Shown here: one piece after another, positions 9,584-14,770 of the stretch
Layout: every line of letters begins with the position of its first letter
Numbering within the stretch: the stretch's first letter is position 1
NCBI GenBank assembly: GCA_964428175.1
Contig: CAYRXM010000126.1
Location: 1 to 14,770, forward strand
Reading direction: 5' to 3'
Origin: CAYRXM01 sp964428175
GTDB taxonomy: Bacteria > Chloroflexota > Anaerolineae > JAFGEY01
DNA length: 14,770 nt
The notes under the pieces: generated by a model
The model's input: only the letters and a program-made list of their open reading frames with translations
The model's database searches: none
What the model was told of the DNA's origin: nothing
Translations under genes and position numbers: made by a program

Positions 9584-11170
9584 CTATAGCACGCCGCCCA
9601 AATTCCACGGGCAAAAGGACAGCTCGCCCACGTCTTGCGCCTCGCTCTTGGACGGCTGCCCGGAGGCGACGGCGACGATCAGGTCGAGCAGTTCAGCTGC
9701 GACCTGCGGCATGGGCACGCCGTCGAGGATTTGGCCCGCGTCGAGGTCCATATCGTCCTGCATCCGCTCGTACATGGGCGTGTTGGTGCTGACCTTGATC
9801 ACCGGCGCGGGCTTGAAGCCCAGCGCCGAGCCGCGCCCGGTGGTAAAGACGGCCAGCGTGCAGCCGCCGGCCACCTGCCCGGTGAGCGCAATCCAGTCGT
9901 TGCCGGGCGTGTTCATCACCCCCAGGCCGCGTTCGCTCACCCGCTCGGCGTACTCGTAGACGCCGGTTAGCGGTGTGCTGCCGCCTTTGGCAATCGCGCC
10001 GAGCGATTTCTCGTAAATCGTGGTCAGGCCGCCTTTTTTGTTGCCGAGGCTGGGGTTGTTGTCGATCCCTTCGCCGCTGCGCGCCGCGTGCGCCTCCCAC
10101 CAGCGAATCTGCGCCAGCAGCTTTTCGCCCACCTCGCCCCTGACCGCCCGCCGGGTGAGCAGCTGCTCGGCGCCGTATATCTCGGTCACTTCGCTCAACA
10201 GCACCGCCCCGCCCTGGCGGACGATCTCGTCGGCGACCAGGCCCAGCATGGGGTTGGCCGTCACCCCCGACCAACTGTCGCTGCCCCCGCACTGCAAGGC
10301 CAGGGTCAATGCGGAAAGCGGCTGCGGCGATCTCTGCGCTTGATCCACTACCGGCAGCATCGCTTCGACGGCGGCAATGCCCGCCGCAACCGTCCGGCGC
10401 AAGCCGCCCACATCCTGGATCACCAGCCCAACCGGCGGATCGACGGGCATTCCCTTCAAGCAGTACCCGCTCACCAGATCGTCGATGCGGTTGGTCTCGC
10501 AGCCCAACCCGACAAACAAATACCCGCCGACGTTGGGATGGGCGGCCATGCCGGCCAACGTGCGCTGGAGCAGCACGTAATTGTCGCCGCCGAGGCGAAA
10601 ACTGCACCCGTTTTGATGCACCAGCGCGATCACGCCGTCGATGTTGGGGTATGCGCTCATCCGCTCCGGGGTGAAATGGCGGGCGATTTTCCAGGCCGCG
10701 TCGGCAGAGCAGTTGACGCTGGCAATGACGGCAAGGTAGTTGCGCGTGCCCACGCGGCCATCGGGGCGAGGATAGCCCATAAAGGTGCGCCGCTGGCCTT
10801 CGGGCAGCAGAGCGACCGGCTGGACATCGGCGCCAAAGGCATCGTCGGTCACGACCGAACCGCGCGCAAACGCGCCAATGTCCAGGTTGTCCGTATGGAC
10901 GTGATCGCCGGGCGCGATGGGCCGCGTGGCAAAGCCGATGATCTGTCCATAGCGGCGCACCGGCCCGCCCGCGTCGACGGCGCGCAGGGCGACCTTGTGC
11001 CCGCTGGGGATGGCCTGCCGCGTTTCGATCTGCCTCCCGTCTCGACGGTCGAAGACGACGTCGCGGCAATCCAAACTGACGCCGGCCTGAAGGTCGACTT
11101 TGGCGATGGCCACATCATCAACTGGATGCAGATGGACGGCGACATTTTCGAGAGGAATGCATGCGTTCAC
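9584..11170 (-). CDS. UxaA-family sugar-acid dehydratase (altronate/galactarate dehydratase type)
   Basis: 528-residue cytoplasmic enzyme, full length for the family. An N-terminal SAF domain (about 10-105: HPVDDVAIAKVDLQAG) is followed by the dehydratase body, starting GYPRPDGRVGTRNY (132-145). Conserved motifs are HQNGC (185-189), GLGCETN (221-227), QCGGSDSWSG (293-302), GNKKGGLTTIYEKSLG (376-391) and FTTGRG (442-447). Family members are iron-dependent and dehydrate altronate or galactarate to 2-keto-3-deoxy acids; the exact substrate here is not known. The start is GTG at 11170 with AGGAG 11 nt upstream, a slightly long spacing, but no better start exists before the SAF domain. It lies between a lipoprotein gene and the GNAT fusion, in an operon with an FAH-family enzyme that could act on later keto-acid intermediates. 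A 61-nt hairpin precedes its ribosome site. Confidence 0.93.
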   Translation of the reverse strand: MNACIPLENVAVHLHPVDDVAIAKVDLQAGVSLDCRDVVFDRRDGRQIETRQAIPSGHKVALRAVDAGGPVRRYGQIIGFATRPIAPGDHVHTDNLDIGAFARGSVVTDDAFGADVQPVALLPEGQRRTFMGYPRPDGRVGTRNYLAVIASVNCSADAAWKIARHFTPERMSAYPNIDGVIALVHQNGCSFRLGGDNYVLLQRTLAGMAAHPNVGGYLFVGLGCETNRIDDLVSGYCLKGMPVDPPVGLVIQDVGGLRRTVAAGIAAVEAMLPVVDQAQRSPQPLSALTLALQCGGSDSWSGVTANPMLGLVADEIVRQGGAVLLSEVTEIYGAEQLLTRRAVRGEVGEKLLAQIRWWEAHAARSGEGIDNNPSLGNKKGGLTTIYEKSLGAIAKGGSTPLTGVYEYAERVSERGLGVMNTPGNDWIALTGQVAGGCTLAVFTTGRGSALGFKPAPVIKVSTNTPMYERMQDDMDLDAGQILDGVPMPQVAAELLDLIVAVASGQPSKSEAQDVGELSFCPWNLGGVL

Positions 11171-11197
11171 AACAACGGTTTCTCCTGTTGATGGTTT

Positions 11198-11258
11198 GTA
11201 ACTACTCCGCCTACCTTCCCGGAAGTTATCCTAAACTTCCGGGAAGGGGAGCAGTTAC
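11198..11258 (-). other. Strong intercistronic hairpin before the dehydratase gene
   Basis: The inner stem CCTTCCCGGAAGTT / AACTTCCGGGAAGG is perfect over 14 bp, with the 6-nt loop ATCCTA. An outer stem, GTAACTACTCC / GGAGCAGTTAC, has one mismatch in 11 and is joined through a 5-nt bulge (GCCTA). The element begins eight nt after the lipoprotein stop codon and ends shortly before the dehydratase ribosome site. No T-tract follows on the minus strand, so an mRNA-processing, stabilising or attenuating role, or a dispersed palindromic repeat, fits better than a plain terminator. Confidence 0.8.
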
Positions 11259-11266
11259 GATGGGTT

Positions 11267-13756
11267 TTATTTTGGTTCCAGCTTGCGCCTGATGATCAAG
11301 ACATAGGGGCTGTCGGGATATTGCTTCCAGAGCTGCCAGTAGGCTTCGACGGCCTGCTGTGAATCGCCGGTCAGCTCGCGGGTCAGGCCGAGAAGGTAGA
11401 GGGGACGCCCAAGTTCCTTGCTGTCATCGTAGGATGAGTTGGCCAGCGTATCCCCGGCAAACAACTGCTCCAGCAGGTCGCGGGCACACGCAATATCACC
11501 CTGCGGGAAAAAGGCCTGCTCGACAGGCTCGATAATCGCCCACACACGGGCATCATTTCTGCGCCTTTCCGCATCAGTAGGCCCCGACGGTGGCTTGAAT
11601 GTAAACTGATGTTCGCCCACATCCCAAACATAGCTTCTCGTGCTGCCATCCTTTTGGCGAATCATTACCTCAGTCAGCCCGTCTACAACTCCGATCTCAT
11701 AATCTTGGCCTGTCTCGTACCCCAGAATCCGTTCCGCCTGTATGGCGGCATCCTGCCGGAAGATGCGGTAAATATTGATCACGTCCCCAACGACAAGCAC
11801 GCTCAACGACAAAGGTTCTTGGACCAGGCTGAAATGCTGCCAGGTGACAGGCACTGTCGTTGTGATGCCATAGGGCATTTCAACAACCCGGTCGGCGATC
11901 AGTCCCTGGGCATCGGCGACCATCGCCCACAGTCCCGGCGCGCCGTTTCCGCCCAACCCAACAAAGGCCAGCCAATCCCTGCTGCCGTCGACGGCGCCCT
12001 GATCGGTGATTTGAGCCGGCCCGATGACCCAGACCGGAATCCCTTTCTGCTCAAACCATCGCGCAAGCTCTGCCTGCGTACCAGGCTTGACCGTGCGCAG
12101 GGATTGTTCCAAATTCGCTTGTGATTGGGCGAGCGCCATATTTTTGTCACAAAAGTAATCAAGCCAACCTTCCGGCCTGTCGTCGATGGACATCCAGATA
12201 AACCTCATATCCCACTGCGGTTCGGCAAACCCCCAGCGACTTTTCAACACAGAGATAATGTCGGCAGAGGCAGAAGTCTTGGCGACAACGAGGGCGGCGC
12301 GCACCGGCTCGACGAGCGCCTGGCAGGCTGCATACGGATCGTGTCCGGCTTGGTACGCGACCAGATACGCTCCGGCAAATTGAGAAGCCACATCGAAATT
12401 GGGATTGGCGGGGTGATCGCGAACAGAAGCCAGTGTAGACTGCGCCAGGTCGATCTGCCCGTGCAGCGCATACCAGGTGCCCAGCTTGAACCGCCAATAG
12501 TCCTGCCCGGCCGGCCCCCAGATGCGATCCGCGCCTGCCGGCCAATTCTGGATCGCCGAGGCAAGCAATTCTTGGGCCTGATCAGGCAGGCTTTCCCAGA
12601 CGTATTCGGCCCACACGACGGCACACTCGATGGATTGTGTGGCGTCATAGGGCGCTATGATCTTGTCAGTCTGGACAAAACGCTGCCCGTCCCAGTTATA
12701 GTATTTTTGCGTCTGACAGGGCAGGCAGCCTTCGGCGTCCGGGTAAACAAACTGCCAGGTTTCGACGATGGGCCGCGTCCCGTTGGTGTTGGTGATGCCC
12801 AGGCTCCAGGTATCGCCGCTCAATTCGTAAGAACCACTTGCAAATACAGACCCATATTGGAACTGAGGGCCAAGATCAACGAACCGGGCCTCCTGTTCCT
12901 GCCATTCGTAGAGTCCCAGATCATAGCTGCAGCCATTGTGCCCGCAATCCTGGATCACGGACATGATCTCCGGCCGTCCGTTGTGATTGAGATCGCCAAT
13001 CGAGATCGTTTCTTTGCCGGGCCAACCCATTCCGTTGTATTCATGCCATCGAGCGCGAACCGGAACTACCCAAGGCCGGTCCGGCACTGATCCATCGAGG
13101 GCGATCAGTGCGGTACTCAAATACACTTGATAGGATGGACGAGCACTGACGAGCAAGACATCGGCAAACCGCCCATCCCCAAACAGATTTGGAACCTGGT
13201 ACCGCACCTCAACAGGCAGCCGCCACCCTGCGAGCCATTCTTCAAGTCCATCAGGCTCAACCTGCCCCGAATTCAACGCTTTTTCCAGCCCGGTAACCAA
13301 ATCAGCAACCGGATAACCTGTATAAGCTTCTTGATAGACCAGATCCCAATACACCTGCTCTGCAACGTCTGGAAAGCGAAGTATGGCTTCCTGTTTTATC
13401 GTCTGCATATAATAGAACAGGTCCATGTAACCATAGGGTTTTTCAGCACTGCGATCTATAGTCTCGGCCTGCTCAAGCACCTCCATCATCTCGGCGCTGG
13501 TCAGCGACTTGAGTGTATACCCTTCCGGCCCGGCGGGCGGCGTCGCCGGAGTCGCGGTCGGTGTGGGCGTGTGCGTGTGCGTTGGCTCGGGCGTGTGGGT
13601 GGATGTTGACGAAGGGACGACAGTAGCGGTCGCCGCCGTCTCCGGCGTAAACGTTGGCCCCATCGTCGGCGTCACCGCCGGCGTCGATGTGACACGCCCG
13701 CAGGCAGCCAGCGCCAGAACGACGATCAAAAGGCCGAATCTCATCTTGCCGGACAT
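11267..13756 (-). CDS. Large lipoprotein with Thr/Pro linker, FG-GAP-like loop and C-terminal TPR-like repeat
   Basis: 829 residues. A signal peptide with lipobox LAAC (16-19, lipidated Cys19) is followed by a Thr/Pro/His-rich low-complexity tether (about 22-78), a layout frequent in Chloroflexota surface lipoproteins. The body has no family I can name. It contains an FG-GAP/EF-hand-like calcium-loop motif, DLNHNGRPEI (255-264), paired cysteines nearby (271, 276) and later CLPC. A helical stretch near 440-480 and the C-terminus (about 780-829: YLLGLTRELTGDSQQAVEAY) look like tetratricopeptide repeats. It starts seven nt after the FAH stop; AAGGGG lies almost adjacent to the ATG, and Met5 is an alternative start. 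A role in binding or sensing at the cell surface is inference; nothing links it directly to sugar acids except its place in the operon. Confidence 0.88.
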   Translation of the reverse strand: MSGKMRFGLLIVVLALAACGRVTSTPAVTPTMGPTFTPETAATATVVPSSTSTHTPEPTHTHTPTPTATPATPPAGPEGYTLKSLTSAEMMEVLEQAETIDRSAEKPYGYMDLFYYMQTIKQEAILRFPDVAEQVYWDLVYQEAYTGYPVADLVTGLEKALNSGQVEPDGLEEWLAGWRLPVEVRYQVPNLFGDGRFADVLLVSARPSYQVYLSTALIALDGSVPDRPWVVPVRARWHEYNGMGWPGKETISIGDLNHNGRPEIMSVIQDCGHNGCSYDLGLYEWQEQEARFVDLGPQFQYGSVFASGSYELSGDTWSLGITNTNGTRPIVETWQFVYPDAEGCLPCQTQKYYNWDGQRFVQTDKIIAPYDATQSIECAVVWAEYVWESLPDQAQELLASAIQNWPAGADRIWGPAGQDYWRFKLGTWYALHGQIDLAQSTLASVRDHPANPNFDVASQFAGAYLVAYQAGHDPYAACQALVEPVRAALVVAKTSASADIISVLKSRWGFAEPQWDMRFIWMSIDDRPEGWLDYFCDKNMALAQSQANLEQSLRTVKPGTQAELARWFEQKGIPVWVIGPAQITDQGAVDGSRDWLAFVGLGGNGAPGLWAMVADAQGLIADRVVEMPYGITTTVPVTWQHFSLVQEPLSLSVLVVGDVINIYRIFRQDAAIQAERILGYETGQDYEIGVVDGLTEVMIRQKDGSTRSYVWDVGEHQFTFKPPSGPTDAERRRNDARVWAIIEPVEQAFFPQGDIACARDLLEQLFAGDTLANSSYDDSKELGRPLYLLGLTRELTGDSQQAVEAYWQLWKQYPDSPYVLIIRRKLEPK

Positions 13757-13763
13757 GGCCCCT

Positions 13764-14627
13764 TTACTCCTCGACGCAGGTGTTGGTCAACTGGCCGATC
13801 TTTTCGATCTCGACCGTGATCGTGTCGCCGTGCTTTATAAATACCGGCGGCTCGCGGAACACGCCGACGCCGTTGGGCGTGCCGGTAGCAATCACATCGC
13901 CGGGGAGCAGGGTGAAAGCCTGGCTGGCAAACTCGATCAGCGTCGCCACGTCGAAAATCATCTCCAGCGTGTTGGAATCCTGCATCGTCTGCCCGTTGAG
14001 CGTGCTCTTGACCGCCAGTTTTTGCGGATTGGAAATTTCGTCGGCGGTGACCAGCCACGGCCCGAGCGGGCAAAACGTGTCCAGCGACTTGCCGCGCACC
14101 CACTGCCCGTCGCCGAATTGCAGGTCGCGCGCGCTGACGTCGTTGCAGCAGGTGTAACCGGCCACATAGTCGAGCGCTTCCCGCCTGGATACGCGCCGCG
14201 CCGGCTTGCCGATCACCACGGCCAGCTCGGCCTCGAAATCGACCTGCCGGGTCAGCCGTGGACTCCAGCGGATTTCAGCGCCCGGCCCGACGATGGCAGT
14301 GGAGAACTTGGTAAAGATGATCGGCAGTTTGGGCGGCTCTTTGCCCTGCTCGCGGCAGTGATCCATATAGTTCTGGCCGATGGCGATCACTTTGGATGGA
14401 TCGAGGATAGGTGCGAGCAAACGAACCTTATCCAGCAAATAAGGTGAACGGACGTTCATGCAGGCCGTTCGCGCCATTTCGAGCGCAAAGGGGCCGCGCG
14501 CGAGAAACGAGCGCATATCGGCGGGCAGTTGGCGGTCGCTGGCCGCGTGCAGATCGATGACCAGTTCACCGCAGACCGCGCCCAACCGCGCTTCCTGACC
14601 ACGTGGTTGAAATGTGACCAGTCTCAT
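13764..14627 (-). CDS. Fumarylacetoacetate hydrolase (FAH) family protein
   Basis: 287-residue cytoplasmic enzyme of normal length. The FAH core runs from about residue 78, IAIGQNYMDHCREQG. The divalent metal ligands are recognisable as Glu132 and Glu134 in VDFEAELAVVIG and Asp163 in CNDVSARD. RGKSLDTFCPLGPW (178-191) and LLPGDVIATGTPNGVG (240-255) complete the active-site region. The family cleaves or hydrates acylpyruvates and 2,4-diketo acids; the neighbouring UxaA-type dehydratase makes a 2,4-diketo-3-deoxy sugar-acid hydrolase the most attractive reading, though a ureidoglycolate lyase or acylpyruvase is also possible. The ATG is preceded by a perfect AGGAGG, four nt away. It is the first gene of the operon, and its promoter is at 14679-14707. 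Confidence 0.95.
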   Translation of the reverse strand: MRLVTFQPRGQEARLGAVCGELVIDLHAASDRQLPADMRSFLARGPFALEMARTACMNVRSPYLLDKVRLLAPILDPSKVIAIGQNYMDHCREQGKEPPKLPIIFTKFSTAIVGPGAEIRWSPRLTRQVDFEAELAVVIGKPARRVSRREALDYVAGYTCCNDVSARDLQFGDGQWVRGKSLDTFCPLGPWLVTADEISNPQKLAVKSTLNGQTMQDSNTLEMIFDVATLIEFASQAFTLLPGDVIATGTPNGVGVFREPPVFIKHGDTITVEIEKIGQLTNTCVEE

Positions 14628-14640
14628 AGTGCCTCCTCGT

Positions 14641-14677
14641 CAAAATAAAGCCCTGTCCGGGCGTTTCCAGACAGGGC
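14641..14677 (-). terminator. Rho-independent terminator upstream of the FAH gene
   Basis: On the minus strand GCCCTGTC (14677-14670) pairs with GACAGGGC (14657-14650). The stem extends by three pairs, including one G-U, to 11 bp with a 6-nt loop, and is followed by TTTATTTTG. It most likely ends a gene entering from the right edge. Because the FAH promoter's start point falls inside the first arm, the full hairpin would form only in read-through transcripts. Confidence 0.7.
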
Positions 14678-14678
14678 C

Positions 14679-14707
14679 ATTGTATCAAGATTCAAAACAA
14701 AGAGCAA
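14679..14707 (-). promoter_or_regulatory. Promoter of the FAH-lipoprotein-UxaA-GNAT operon
   Basis: On the minus strand TTGCTC (14707-14702) and TACAAT (14684-14679) are 17 nt apart, and the -10 box carries an extended TG element (TGA-TACAAT). The predicted start is near 14672, about 45 nt before the FAH start codon. Confidence 0.6.
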
Positions 14708-14770
14708 CTATTTTTCGTATCTTCTCAAAATCTTGGGGAGAACCGATTTTCCAAGATCATTGTTGCCAAG
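14708..14770 (-). CDS. Possible 3' end of an upstream gene, 20 codons
   Basis: The minus strand is open from the window edge to a TAG at 14710-14708, reading LGNNDLGKSVLPKILRRYEK. A terminator hairpin follows about 30 nt later, which is the main support. The stretch is more AT-rich than its neighbours and uses AGA codons. Other frames are open here too, and no family can be recognised from 20 residues. Confidence 0.25.
   Translation of the reverse strand, partial: LGNNDLGKSVLPKILRRYEK

Noticed and set aside
10088..11191. Long plus-strand open frame opposite the dehydratase gene
   Set aside because: It mirrors the GC-rich third-position pattern of the real gene, has no recognisable domain and is rich in Arg/Gln/His as shadow frames are.
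13555..13615. GTGTG-rich tract in the lipoprotein linker as a phase-variable microsatellite
   Set aside because: The repeat is imperfect and consists of codon-level Thr/Pro/His bias, with no uniform unit that would slip.
14730..14757. ATCTTGG / CCAAGAT inverted repeat near the right edge
   Set aside because: Only seven bp with a 14-nt gap in AT-rich DNA; too weak to call without the sequence beyond the window.

Overview
The window looks like chromosomal DNA of a GC-rich, free-living bacterium, most likely a member of the Chloroflexota (Anaerolineae-like). That placement is inferred from style: lipoproteins with long Thr/Pro linkers behind the lipobox, MacB-type ABC ATPases with a C-terminal cyclic-nucleotide-binding fold, sugar-acid enzymes and GTG/TTG starts. 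There is no rRNA, tRNA, CRISPR array, phage gene or transposase.

Left block (1-4578, all minus strand): an export/lipoprotein-handling ABC operon read right to left. Its order is a MacB/LolD-type ATPase (TTG start), a second ATPase of the same type fused to a cNMP-binding-like domain, an eight-helix MacB/FtsX-type permease overlapping that ATPase by 14 nt, and the beginning of an HlyD-type lipoprotein adaptor cut off by the window edge. Two copies of a hairpin-forming 'ACGCATTACG' repeat sit exactly at the stop codons of the first ATPase and of the permease.

Divergent control region (4579-4761): an extended -10 promoter for the ABC operon, a 26-bp interrupted palindrome with CRP/FNR-like geometry, and a good sigma-70 promoter driving a plus-strand Gfo/Idh/MocA oxidoreductase (4762-5850). 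That gene ends at a bidirectional terminator shared with a convergent cold-shock protein gene (5915-6121, minus). The cold-shock gene has a consensus TTGACA-N16-TATAAT promoter that overlaps the stop codon of the gene behind it, and a leader of about 120 nt holding a 36-nt palindrome.

Right block (6274-14627, all minus): a probable operon read right to left. It encodes a fumarylacetoacetate-hydrolase (FAH) family enzyme, a large Thr/Pro-linker lipoprotein, a full-length UxaA-type altronate/galactarate dehydratase preceded by a strong intercistronic hairpin, and a 1089-residue protein with an N-terminal GNAT acetyltransferase domain and about 900 residues of beta-rich, partly sugar-mutarotase-like sequence of unknown function. 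FAH and UxaA together suggest non-phosphorylative sugar-acid breakdown, to which the oxidoreductase could also contribute. The GNAT fusion and the lipoprotein are the unexplained members. The operon promoter lies at 14679-14707 and overlaps a terminator hairpin that probably closes an upstream gene running off the right edge.
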